DNA from: Nitrospirota bacterium
GTDB lineage: Bacteria; Nitrospirota; Thermodesulfovibrionia; SZUA-242
Reading direction: 5' to 3'
Assembly (NCBI GenBank): GCA_016212095.1
Contig: JACRHH010000012.1
Span: 1 to 32,707, forward strand
Length of the DNA stretch: 32,707 nucleotides
Shown: positions 9,644 to 16,714 of the stretch, piece after piece
How positions within the stretch are numbered: the stretch's first letter is position 1
How the letters are laid out: every line of letters starts with the position of its first letter
Translations under genes and position numbers: made by a program
Notes under the pieces: model-generated
What the model was told of the DNA's origin: nothing
Seen by the model: only the letters and a program-made list of their open reading frames with translations
Database searches by the model: none

Positions 9644-10087
9644 TTACGGTTCTGAGCGGATACCGTCAACCTCCAACAAGACCTTCGTATGATGGTGTCC
9701 CGATTGTGCAGAAAACAGCCTGCCTGTAACGATAACTTGCCTGGACGAAAAACGGTTTGCCTGTTTGTCAGGCAGGTCATCTGCAATAACCAATTGAAGC
9801 TCCCCTACGTTATTAGCCGCCTCATTTTCCTGATCTGCTGCCAGAGGGCTGACGCATACCGGCTTAGTCAGGCCAAGCACCCAGACAGCCTCTGGCCGAT
9901 CTCCTCGCAGAACACTCAAATAATTTGGCGGCCCTGCGAATGTCCGCCTGGAAACCTTGCCTGTTAGCCTCACCTGCGCTGAGCCATAGTGCAACTCAAC
10001 GCAATCGCTCGCTGACGCAGCACCTTTGACAGTTGTTAGCGAGGCGAGGAAAAATATGAGCAATGCAATCGATGCGGTACGTTGCAT
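9644..10087 (-). CDS. Secreted DUF4431-like protein
   Basis: The 147-aa product starts with a clear signal peptide (IALLIFFLASLTTV, cleavage near ASA). The mature part has the pattern LTGKVSRRTFAGPPNYLSV, then RGDRPEAVWVLGL and CVSP, which I recognise as the DUF4431 arrangement: a small periplasmic beta-rich domain of unknown role. Two cysteines (C29 and the one in VCVSP) could pair. GGAG and AAGG elements precede the ATG. It is the last gene of a minus-strand group (lipoprotein, short ORF, this gene) and converges on rel. No function is known. Confidence 0.75.
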   Translation of the reverse strand: MQRTASIALLIFFLASLTTVKGAASASDCVELHYGSAQVRLTGKVSRRTFAGPPNYLSVLRGDRPEAVWVLGLTKPVCVSPLAADQENEAANNVGELQLVIADDLPDKQANRFSSRQVIVTGRLFSAQSGHHHTKVLLEVDGIRSEP

Positions 10088-10089
10088 CC

Positions 10090-10323
10090 TTATGCTCCGG
10101 CTTGGGCAATAGCATCAAAATTGCGCTGATATACGGCATGATTTTCTCCTTCATTACATGCAGAGATGTTCTTGGGCCTGAACGCAGTTTGTTCTTGAGC
10201 TGCTATTCCTGCGGAATCCCCGTTGTTATTGCGATTTGGAAGACTATCCGGCGCTTCCGTCCTGTTGTTTCCGGTATCAGCCACCGGAGCCGTATTGCTC
10301 CCGCCGCCCTGATGCGTGCCCAA
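10090..10323 (-). CDS. Possible small coupled gene, hydrophilic 77-aa product
   Basis: A TTG codon 3 nt after the stop of the upstream lipoprotein gene opens a 77-residue frame that ends 2 nt before the start of the DUF4431 gene. GGGAG in the last codons of the lipoprotein gene could act as its ribosome site. The product is rich in Asn, Gly, Ala and Gln, has one Cys, no signal peptide and no recognisable domain. Tight packing between two genes argues for translation. The TTG start and low-complexity sequence argue against it. Confidence 0.35.
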   Translation of the reverse strand: MGTHQGGGSNTAPVADTGNNRTEAPDSLPNRNNNGDSAGIAAQEQTAFRPKNISACNEGENHAVYQRNFDAIAQAGA

Positions 10324-10326
10324 CTG

Positions 10327-11343
10327 CTACCACTCCCGCGTCACATAGGAGTCGTACAATGCATCACCGTTTGTATCCACCTGAATAATGAAGCGCGAAG
10401 CAGACTGCGGAATGAAAGCCGCCCATGTGCCATCGGCTCCTCTCATCTCCATAGGGCCGCCGGAATCCGGAAAATCCTGCGATTCCATGCTGTAAACCAA
10501 CGCATTGCCGGTGACAATATCGATGTATCCCTCGACGGAGTCGTATGCGCGTCCGTTGATCGTGCTTGAATAATTTGTCGAATTAAAGCCGTTGCCGTAC
10601 ACATTAACGGTGATCAAATCAGTAAATCGGTAATGCTTGTCGCTTTTGTTGTCGCGCACAACGACATTGAACAGGAGCGTCTCAGAATTGGCATTGATGT
10701 TTACCCGATAAGCAAGCGATCCGCTGATTGTGAAATCGGAAACAGGATTGCGATAAGACCATGCTCCGAAGGTGAGCGTTGCCTCCGTGAACATTTCATT
10801 TGTGGAGTTGAACGCCGTGATCTCCGTGGTGATATCGCCGTCAAAGGTCTGTAGCGCAGATTTGCAGCTCCTGAAATCCATCCGGATTGTGCCAAGGTAT
10901 TGATCCGAAAGCGATCCGGAATATACTACCTCGCCGCCGTCGGGGCATGGATGTTTCTCACTTATCGCACGCCTGTCATTATTGCCGGACATTGGGTCAG
11001 ATGACGGTTTCAGTATCTGCAACACTAAGCCGCCTGGCTTCATCAATCTGCCGACTACGGCCAGCGGGCCTGAAGCTGTTGTTGCTACAGAAGATTTTCC
11101 CGTGCCAAGCGATTTCTGATTGAGGGATAGAACATCTGCAACATTCCCGTTTTCAAAGACGTTCGCAACAAAGACATCGGCGTTCGCCGTGGTAAGCCGC
11201 GCCTGATTTTCGTTGCCCTTGTAGACGACCGGAGCCGTGCCGCCGCCTGTTCCGCCACCGCCGCCGCAACCGGCGACAAGAACAACAATGAAAATGACTG
11301 CGATACTTTTACGGATTGCCTGAATTGAAACGCGTTCCAGCAT
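10327..11343 (-). CDS. Lipoprotein with polyglycine linker, function unknown
   Basis: The ATG at 11343 has GAGGAGGGG 6 nt upstream, so the longer frame is not used. From it the product is 338 aa with a lipoprotein signal (SIAVIFIVVLVAGC). The lipid-modified Cys is followed at once by GGGGGTGGG, a flexible tether. The mature part is beta-rich, with alternating polar/hydrophobic strands and many Asn, Ser and Thr, two further cysteines (HPCPDG and FRSCKS) and no charge-rich helix. It ends with EW. I do not recognise the family; an outer-membrane-attached beta-sandwich or half-barrel is likely. It heads a unit with the next two minus-strand frames. Confidence 0.75.
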   Translation of the reverse strand: MLERVSIQAIRKSIAVIFIVVLVAGCGGGGGTGGGTAPVVYKGNENQARLTTANADVFVANVFENGNVADVLSLNQKSLGTGKSSVATTASGPLAVVGRLMKPGGLVLQILKPSSDPMSGNNDRRAISEKHPCPDGGEVVYSGSLSDQYLGTIRMDFRSCKSALQTFDGDITTEITAFNSTNEMFTEATLTFGAWSYRNPVSDFTISGSLAYRVNINANSETLLFNVVVRDNKSDKHYRFTDLITVNVYGNGFNSTNYSSTINGRAYDSVEGYIDIVTGNALVYSMESQDFPDSGGPMEMRGADGTWAAFIPQSASRFIIQVDTNGDALYDSYVTREW

Positions 11344-11494
11344 GAATTGCCCCTCCTCAACCAATTTAGCGTTTGAACTTATTGAAGCCGACAGTCCGGT
11401 TTTTCGGCTGTCGTAATATGTTTGAACATTATAGATATAGCGCCGCCGTGAAATCAATCAGCCGGTCATAATCCCCAAGGGCGGATTCAGGCGC

Positions 11495-11529
11495 AAAAAG
11501 CCCCGGAAGGCGTAGCCGTTCCGGGGCTT
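11495..11529 (-). terminator. Rho-independent terminator of the split-Soret-like cytochrome gene
   Basis: On the minus strand an 11-bp perfect stem (AAGCCCCGGAA, arms 11519-11529 and 11498-11508) with a 10-nt GC-rich loop runs directly into TTTTT. Confidence 0.9.
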
Positions 11530-11544
11530 GAAAGTGCGAAGAGA

Positions 11545-12354
11545 TTACTTCTTTGCCTGCGGCGGGGTCGGGATGTTCGAGCCGTGGCACTCGTTGCAGT
11601 TCTGCTGGCCGGTGATGCCGAAGGTTTTGCCCGGCGTCCATGTGGCCTTCGATTCATACTTGCCGTCTTTCCATGCGTTTAGGTCTACCACAAGCTTGTG
11701 GGCAACGCTGGCCGCAACACGGGCGCACCTGTCTTTTCGCTCGGCGCTTGCAAGCGCGAAGCCTGCCTTGTCCATCCATTTTCCGACCGAAACGTGACAA
11801 AGCGGCGAGTTGCTGGTGGTCTGGATTATCGCGGTCTTCTGTTTCGGCTCCTTCGGCGTGAAGGTGGGGAGAGCCGTCTCCGAATACCACTGCATCATTT
11901 CGGAACCGATCTGGTGGCCGTTTTCGCAGTCCGGCCCGGCAATTCTTGGGCCTATGATGAGATTGCTCACAATATTGGCTCCGGCATTCGAGCCGCAAAC
12001 CGTTCCCCATCCGGCCATTCCGCCCTCAAGGAACACGAAGCCGTCAATCGGGAAAGACTTGTACGGCTCGCCGACCTTTTCCCTTAGCTGCCCGAAGATG
12101 CTGCTGATAACGGCGTTCCCGCAGAACACCCTGTACCACTCTTTGTATGCAAGCTCCGCAGTAAAATCCGGATCGAGCTTGACATACGGCCACGGCCATT
12201 TCTCCGTCGGGCCGCCAAGCGCCTCGGCCTGTGACATGAAGCCCAGACCGCCGGAGACGGCTGCGGCGCCGGCGGTGACAAGCGCCAGTTTGCCGGCGCC
12301 CGTAAGCAACGATCTTCTTGACATGCCTTCATCGAGTTTCTTTGTGAATTCCAT
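11545..12354 (-). CDS. Tat-exported split-Soret-type cytochrome c / redox protein
   Basis: The ATG at 12354 follows AGGAGAG at 7 nt; the longer frame lacks a ribosome site. The 269-aa product has a twin-arginine signal (MSRRSLLTGAGKLALV), so it is exported folded, probably with a cofactor. The mature part resembles split-Soret cytochrome c: WPWPYVKLDP, VFCGNAVISSIFGQLREKVG, GGMAGWGTVCGS, SPLCHVSVGKW, DRCARV. Near the C-terminus is one standard haem site, CNECH. Only this single CxxCH is visible, whereas I recall two haems per subunit in the described protein. The remaining cysteines (VFC, TVC, DCENGH, LCH, RCA) could hold an Fe-S centre or an atypical haem. An electron-transfer role in the periplasm is likely; the partner is not evident. 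Confidence 0.6.
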   Translation of the reverse strand: MEFTKKLDEGMSRRSLLTGAGKLALVTAGAAAVSGGLGFMSQAEALGGPTEKWPWPYVKLDPDFTAELAYKEWYRVFCGNAVISSIFGQLREKVGEPYKSFPIDGFVFLEGGMAGWGTVCGSNAGANIVSNLIIGPRIAGPDCENGHQIGSEMMQWYSETALPTFTPKEPKQKTAIIQTTSNSPLCHVSVGKWMDKAGFALASAERKDRCARVAASVAHKLVVDLNAWKDGKYESKATWTPGKTFGITGQQNCNECHGSNIPTPPQAKK

Positions 12355-12519
12355 GATTTCTCTCCTGATATTGATCCTGGTATAACGCGGAATCCGCGCA
12401 GTATAAATCTTCACTATACCTGCCAAACCTCGTTGACGGGGAGGTTGAGGCATGCAACTCTTTCACAGGGGATAGCAATCATCCGCTTTCCCTTGAAAAG
12501 TAGAACGGGATGTGAAGGC

Positions 12520-12801
12520 TCAGGCTATGGGGGGACGGTCAATTCTTGAGGTGATTATCGGAATGTCTGGAATGGCGTCGAAAATAACAGGATTGTCGCT
12601 TGCTTCAGGCAGACTGATGGAGACGCACTCGCTTCCTATGCATGGCATGTCGGCATGGGCAACCAGGCCGCCTGCCTGCGTTTTGCATACATCCAGCGTT
12701 ACAAGAACATGTTTCCCGCCTGGCGGAGCATGGTCAAACGAAACATGCAGGAAAACGGAGAGCATGACCGCAAGCAGGCAAATGAGCGATTTTATCTTCA
12801 T
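12520..12801 (-). CDS. Small secreted protein of unknown function
   Basis: A 93-aa product with a signal peptide (MKIKSLICLLAVMLSVFLHVS). The short mature part holds three cysteines (VCKTQ, MPCIGSEC) and several histidines in FDHAPPGGKHV and VAHADMP, a composition compatible with metal binding or disulphides. I do not recognise a family. No good Shine-Dalgarno sequence is visible. A consensus TTGACA (minus strand, 12838-12833) lies upstream without a clear -10, and a dyad (12813-12826) lies between it and the gene. Confidence 0.55.
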   Translation of the reverse strand: MKIKSLICLLAVMLSVFLHVSFDHAPPGGKHVLVTLDVCKTQAGGLVAHADMPCIGSECVSISLPEASDNPVIFDAIPDIPIITSRIDRPPIA

Positions 12802-12812
12802 TCACAAGAGGT

Positions 12813-12826
12813 TGCACGAATGTGCA
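12813..12826. promoter_or_regulatory. TGCAC-N4-GTGCA dyad upstream of the small secreted gene
   Basis: TGCACGAATGTGCA is a perfect 5-bp-arm dyad placed just downstream of a TTGACA on the minus strand, where a repressor would block transcription. TTGCAC/GTGCAA half-sites recur, with other spacing, upstream of the sigma-54 promoter near 26035-26064. Confidence 0.35.
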
Positions 12827-12858
12827 GGCATTTGTCAACCTAAATTTCTGATTCGTAT

Positions 12859-12900
12859 TTGACTAACCTATGCAACATATAGAATACTCCTGCTATATGT
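12859..12900 (+). promoter_or_regulatory. Candidate promoter with overlapping dyad for the rhodanese/tRNA unit
   Basis: TTGACT (12859-12864) and TAGAAT (12880-12885) are 15 bp apart, which is short. ACATATAG (12875-12882) and CTATATGT (12893-12900) form an 8-bp-arm inverted repeat with a 10-bp spacer that covers the -10 and the expected start site. It fits a dimeric repressor site or a 5' hairpin. Confidence 0.4.
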
Positions 12901-12939
12901 CATCTCACGTCGGCCTGCAATGAGACAACAGGATTGAGC

Positions 12940-13407
12940 ATGCGCAAAGCACGTGGCGTAAAAACGATATTATTCGCGGTCATGCTTGGATTGGCCGCAA
13001 TCCTTTCAGGATGTTCACATCCGGCGTTCGCAGATGCGAACGTGGTTACGGCGTCCGAACTCCACAGGTTGATGGCCGGGGGAACGGATATTGTCATTGT
13101 CGATCTGCGTGCCGAGCGGAATTACATGGAAGAGCACATTCCAGGCGCAATAAGCATTCCAGCCGACGAAATCGACGATCGTTTTCCGGCATATAAAACC
13201 GGCAGGCTGGTGATCTACTGTTTCAGTGATGGAACTTCGCGTGCCGTATCTTCCGGTCTTGGCGACCCGCCGAACATTAGCGTGCTTGAAGGCGGCATTT
13301 ACGGATGGAAGGCTCTTGGTTTCGATACGGAACGAGGCGGCGTTTGGTCAAGATTTGGAAGTATTACCCGGAGGGCAAAGGATAAAATCGTAATGCTTTT
13401 TGAATGA
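12940..13407 (+). CDS. Rhodanese-domain lipoprotein
   Basis: The ATG at 12940 is preceded by AGG at 7 nt. A signal with lipobox AILSGC follows, so the protein is lipid-anchored on the envelope side. The single rhodanese domain (about 25-130 of 155 aa) has VIVDLRAERNYMEEHIPGAISIP and the active loop YCFSDGTSRA, in which the persulphide-carrying Cys and the loop-closing Arg are both intact. EGGIYGWKALG is the usual end motif. Such domains transfer sulphane sulphur and in some systems handle selenium. A tRNA gene begins 4 bp after the stop, so the two are likely on one transcript. Confidence 0.85.
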   Translation: MRKARGVKTILFAVMLGLAAILSGCSHPAFADANVVTASELHRLMAGGTDIVIVDLRAERNYMEEHIPGAISIPADEIDDRFPAYKTGRLVIYCFSDGTSRAVSSGLGDPPNISVLEGGIYGWKALGFDTERGGVWSRFGSITRRAKDKIVMLFE

Positions 13408-13411
13408 CTTT

Positions 13412-13513
13412 GAGGGGTGCGGGGCTGGAGCCCCTCCCGGTCTGCAAAACCGGCGGCATGGCCGAACACTCGGAAAACGCCATGGTGTGTTCGATTCGCA
13501 CCACCCCTCTCCA
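13412..13513 (+). tRNA. tRNA with selenocysteine-tRNA architecture but anticodon GCA (Cys)
   Basis: Hand folding gives an 8-bp acceptor stem (GAGGGGTG 13412-13419 with CACCCCTC 13502-13509), discriminator T13510 and an encoded CCA (13511-13513). The T arm has 5 bp (13485-13489/13497-13501) with the standard loop TTCGATT, making a 13-bp acceptor/T branch instead of 12. The D arm is GGGGC/GCCCC with a 4-nt TGGA loop. The anticodon arm is CCGGT/ACCGG with loop CTGCAAA, so the anticodon is GCA. The variable region (13454-13484, 31 nt) has a 6-bp stem CATGGC/GCCATG. The branch, short D loop and long variable arm are marks of bacterial tRNA-Sec. GCA and U73 are cysteine identity elements; tRNA-Sec normally has UCA and G73. 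It may be charged with Cys or with Ser/Sec. Confidence 0.85.
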
Positions 13514-13536
13514 TCATTAATTACTGTCGAGCCATG

Positions 13537-14619
13537 CTATCCGTTGCGCTTCGCGAAATCCTCCATGAAGCTCACAAGCGCGTCGATGCCCGCCTCTGGC
13601 ATTGCGTTGTAGATCGATGCCCGCATTCCGCCAACCGAGCGGTGTCCCTTGAGCGTGACCAGACCGGCGCCCTTCGCCTCCGAAAGAAATTTCTCGTCAA
13701 GTTCGGCGTTTGCAAGCGTGAACGGCACGTTCATGCGCGAGCGGCTTTCCTTCTCGGTGGGGCAGCGGTAGAATCCGCTTCCGTCGATGCAGCCGTACAG
13801 CTTTGCCGCCTTGCGGATGTTCACCTGCTCCATAGCCGCAATGCCGCCCTTCTCCTTCAGCCACTCGAACACCAGCCCGGCGATATAGATGCCGTATGTG
13901 GGCGGCGTGTTATACATTGAATCGTTCTTCACGTGTATGTCGTACTTGAACATCGCAGGCGTGAAATCGAGCGTCTGGCCGACCAGATCCTCGCGGACAA
14001 TTACGATTGTCAGTCCGCTTGGGCCGATGTTCTTCTGTGCTCCGGCGTAGATCAGGCCGTATTTCGACACGTCAATAGGCTTTGAAAGGATGTTCGACGA
14101 CATGTCGGCAACAAGTGGCACGCTTCCGGTGTCGGGCGTGTAATGAAACTCGGTTCCGAAGATCGTGTTGTTCGACGTCATGTGGCAGTAGGCGGCGTCG
14201 GCGTCCAGCTTCAGTTCATCCTGACGCGGCACGCGGCTGAAATTCGTATCCTCGGATGAAAACGGCACGTTAACCGTGCAATAACGTTTCGCCTCGGCGA
14301 TTGCCTTCTTCGACCACATGCCGGTGTTGATGTAGTCGGCCTTTGTCTTGCCGCGAAGCAGGTTCATCGGAATCATCGAAAACTGGCTGGATGCGCCGCC
14401 CTGAAGGAAAAGCACCTTGTAGTTGGCCGGAATCGCCATGATCTCGCGAAGATCGGCTTCGGCCTTTGCGATGATAGCCATGTAGTCTTTGCCGCGATGG
14501 CTCATCTCCATGACGGACATGCCTGTGGCCCTGTATTCCACCATCTCGCTCTGGGCGCGTTCGAGCACCTCAAGCGGAAGCATCGCCGGGCCGGCGCTGA
14601 AATTATAAATACGTGACAT
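13537..14619 (-). CDS. serC: Phosphoserine aminotransferase
   Basis: Transfers an amino group from glutamate to 3-phosphohydroxypyruvate in serine synthesis, following SerA (5618-7198). The 360-aa length is standard. The N-terminus YNFSAGPAMLP, FLQGGASSQFSM, the PLP-lysine motif YAGAQKNIGPSGL and the C-terminal GHRSVGGMRASIYNA are all present. AAGGAG lies about 7 nt upstream of the ATG, and a good promoter is at 14693-14722. The end of the gene faces the tRNA across 23 bp. Confidence 0.98.
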   Translation of the reverse strand: MSRIYNFSAGPAMLPLEVLERAQSEMVEYRATGMSVMEMSHRGKDYMAIIAKAEADLREIMAIPANYKVLFLQGGASSQFSMIPMNLLRGKTKADYINTGMWSKKAIAEAKRYCTVNVPFSSEDTNFSRVPRQDELKLDADAAYCHMTSNNTIFGTEFHYTPDTGSVPLVADMSSNILSKPIDVSKYGLIYAGAQKNIGPSGLTIVIVREDLVGQTLDFTPAMFKYDIHVKNDSMYNTPPTYGIYIAGLVFEWLKEKGGIAAMEQVNIRKAAKLYGCIDGSGFYRCPTEKESRSRMNVPFTLANAELDEKFLSEAKGAGLVTLKGHRSVGGMRASIYNAMPEAGIDALVSFMEDFAKRNG

Positions 14620-14692
14620 AACATTTCTCCTTCAAACTGCGTTATCGGCAAATATGCGTGGCGGAAGTAAACACAGCCCGCCGGGAACGATA

Positions 14693-14722
14693 ATTATATT
14701 TGAGTTGTAAGCGGGGAAGCAA
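14693..14722 (-). promoter_or_regulatory. Sigma-70-type promoter of serC
   Basis: On the minus strand TTGCTT (14722-14717), an 18-bp spacer and a perfect TATAAT (14698-14693) lie about 75 bp upstream of serC. The -35 is only 5 bp from the edge of the cusA repeat copy. Confidence 0.7.
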
Positions 14723-14727
14723 ATTGG

Positions 14728-14852
14728 CTCAATGCTTCATCCCCGAATAGCGCAGCCGGTCTTTTCGCAAATCGCGCTTTTTCATCAGCACGAATATCAC
14801 CGGCGTCATGATGAGCACATGGATGGCGGAGGAAACCATGCCGCCGATCATC
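14728..14852 (-). pseudogene. Displaced copy of the cusA 3' end (repeat copy 1)
   Basis: This 125-bp stretch matches 16590-16714 with three differences. It contains the last 41 cusA codons and the stop codon and begins 1 bp beyond that stop. The differences are GGG/GGA, CTG/CTT and ATC/ATA, all third positions and all silent. It lies between the AIPR gene and the serC promoter, so it is probably the original cusA end, cut off when AIPR arrived. The AIPR stop codon lies inside it. Confidence 0.9.
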
Positions 14853-16530
14853 CTTTTGTTTGCGGCGCAGAAATGTAATTCAATAAATCTCCTCGGCGGA
14901 AAGTTGCGGATAACTGTTGTAGCGAAACAGGCCTGTCGCCATACAGGTTTTTCAGCGCATTCGTCAATGCTTTTATTGCCAGTTGATATAGTCTGCTTTT
15001 GTCGGTCTCAAACTTGGCAACCAGACCATGGTAGCTTTTGTGTGAAATATCTGTAATTTTCTGATTGTTTTCATCATTAAGCAATAATCCCATAACCATG
15101 GCGATGTAATGAGACGCGTAGGGAATGAACTCTGGCGGGCTGTCACTTTCAGGTCGTTTGCGCTGATTTTCGACAAACCGGAATATCAGGACAGCAAGCA
15201 ACGCTTGGGCTGCATTCAAATCATTGAAGATTGTGTTGTACAATGCCCCGAAATGTTCATTCCTTCGAAACTTTGCTTGCTGTGGACTTCGACGCCATAT
15301 AGCCAGAACAGATTCCGCAACAATTGAGCTGGTTACAACGGACGATCCAGACGCTCCCTCTTCCCTTTGCCGTTTGTATGTATAGCCTAAATCTTTAATG
15401 CCTGTTTCCAGTTGACGCTGTATTTCGTCATTTGATCGCAAATCGCGCAGATCAACGGGATTTTGGCTGTTTGTGGCATATGTTATATCGCGCACGAAGT
15501 CTTTGTCATCATCGGCAAGCTCATAAATGCGAACCAGAACATATACGTTGTCGTACTGTTGCGGAAACAACCCCGGTTTATTCAGCGTCTGCTGGATGGT
15601 CTTGCAAGTCTGTCCGCCGTTGATTATCTGAAGGCTTTCAAGCTTAACCTGATAGTTTTCGCCTTGAAGCGCATTATGCCTGAACTTTCTACAGATCATT
15701 GTTATCCCGTTATTAAAAAAATAGAAGTTACTTTTACGTTGTTCATCGCAAAGCGTTTCATGAATCGCCTGATTGACACGGTTTGAATGCAATCCGAGAT
15801 AGCGGCGGATATTTCTTTCGAGAAGCAGGTCATTATGCCTGTTGAATAATTCAGCAATTTCAGTAACCGGCACTTTGCCGAGCAATACACGCCGGAAGTT
15901 GAAATCGTCTATAACCGCTTTCCCCGTCAGTCTTATAGTGTCGTCAACCGCCTTCTTCTTTTGCAGCACCGATACTATCAGGTCGTGATTCCAGTGAATC
16001 CACCCGACCTGATCCTTGTTGAAGCCGGACTGATCGATCCAGTTTTGGGCCTGTGCAGTCCATTTATCGCCGTTATTGCAAAGAAGCATCCTAACATTGG
16101 GGATATAGCCGTCACGGACAAGCGAACGGATTTCCTCGACTTTCGGCGCGATTCGGTCATTCATCTCAATATGTTTTGATGGATCAAAAAGTGTTGCGAT
16201 AGTGTTGACAGCCTTTTGAACGCTATTCTCCGGGAAATTGGCAGTGCCGCTCAGGTCGTTCACTTTGTATTTGCCCTGGAAGAGAGTGACGGTAAATTCT
16301 CCGTCATCCACTTCACCAATATGCAATCCGTCAATTCCCACATCGTTTCCGCCTTCGGTAAGCAACTCGGAGGCTTCTTCAATGCTGATGTCGAGAGCAG
16401 TTGACATGCTCAGCAATACGAATGCCGCGGATTTCTTGCCGTTGACATCTGTGCCGACAGGCAAATATTCTTCAAATTCACTGAGTATGCCAACTATTCT
16501 TTGATCGACAATACTGGCGTTGATATTCAT
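14848..16530 (-). CDS. AIPR-family (abortive infection phage resistance) protein
   Basis: A 560-aa protein of the AIPR family, associated with abortive phage infection. It has an N-terminal part with GGNDVGIDGLHI and FQGKYK, a restriction-like nuclease-type arrangement, and the characteristic core from about residue 230: RNIRRYLG, FYFFNNGITMICRKF, LQIINGGQTCKTIQQTL. AAGGG lies upstream of the ATG. The DNA is much poorer in GC than its neighbours (15001-15060 has 24 G/C in 60; 17521-17580 in cusA has 43 in 60), which suggests transfer. The gene is bracketed by a direct repeat of the cusA end, and its last codon and TGA stop come from that repeat. No integrase, methylase or partner gene lies between the repeats. 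Confidence 0.9.
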   Translation of the reverse strand: MNINASIVDQRIVGILSEFEEYLPVGTDVNGKKSAAFVLLSMSTALDISIEEASELLTEGGNDVGIDGLHIGEVDDGEFTVTLFQGKYKVNDLSGTANFPENSVQKAVNTIATLFDPSKHIEMNDRIAPKVEEIRSLVRDGYIPNVRMLLCNNGDKWTAQAQNWIDQSGFNKDQVGWIHWNHDLIVSVLQKKKAVDDTIRLTGKAVIDDFNFRRVLLGKVPVTEIAELFNRHNDLLLERNIRRYLGLHSNRVNQAIHETLCDEQRKSNFYFFNNGITMICRKFRHNALQGENYQVKLESLQIINGGQTCKTIQQTLNKPGLFPQQYDNVYVLVRIYELADDDKDFVRDITYATNSQNPVDLRDLRSNDEIQRQLETGIKDLGYTYKRQREEGASGSSVVTSSIVAESVLAIWRRSPQQAKFRRNEHFGALYNTIFNDLNAAQALLAVLIFRFVENQRKRPESDSPPEFIPYASHYIAMVMGLLLNDENNQKITDISHKSYHGLVAKFETDKSRLYQLAIKALTNALKNLYGDRPVSLQQLSATFRRGDLLNYISAPQTKG

Positions 16531-16589
16531 AGTCGTTATCCCTTGCCCTTGATATTTATGTTAGCACGTGACATTCCCAATTCCTTTCC

Positions 16590-16714
16590 CTCAATGCTTC
16601 ATTCCCGAATAGCGCAGCCGGTCTTTTCGCAAATCGCGCTTTTTCATAAGCACGAATATCACCGGCGTCATTATGAGCACATGGATGGCGGAGGAAACCA
16701 TGCCGCCGATCATC
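16590..16714 (-). repeat. cusA 3' end, repeat copy 2 (in use)
   Basis: Direct repeat partner of 14728-14852, same orientation, 122 of 125 positions identical. It forms the present end of the intact cusA. Identity stops 1 bp past the cusA stop at one end and at 16714/14852 at the other. Confidence 0.95.

Noticed and set aside
13412-13513. Normal 7+5 tRNA-Cys fold
   Set aside because: With a 7-bp acceptor stem the conserved TTCGATT no longer falls in the T loop; only a 13-bp branch keeps both the CCA end and the T loop.
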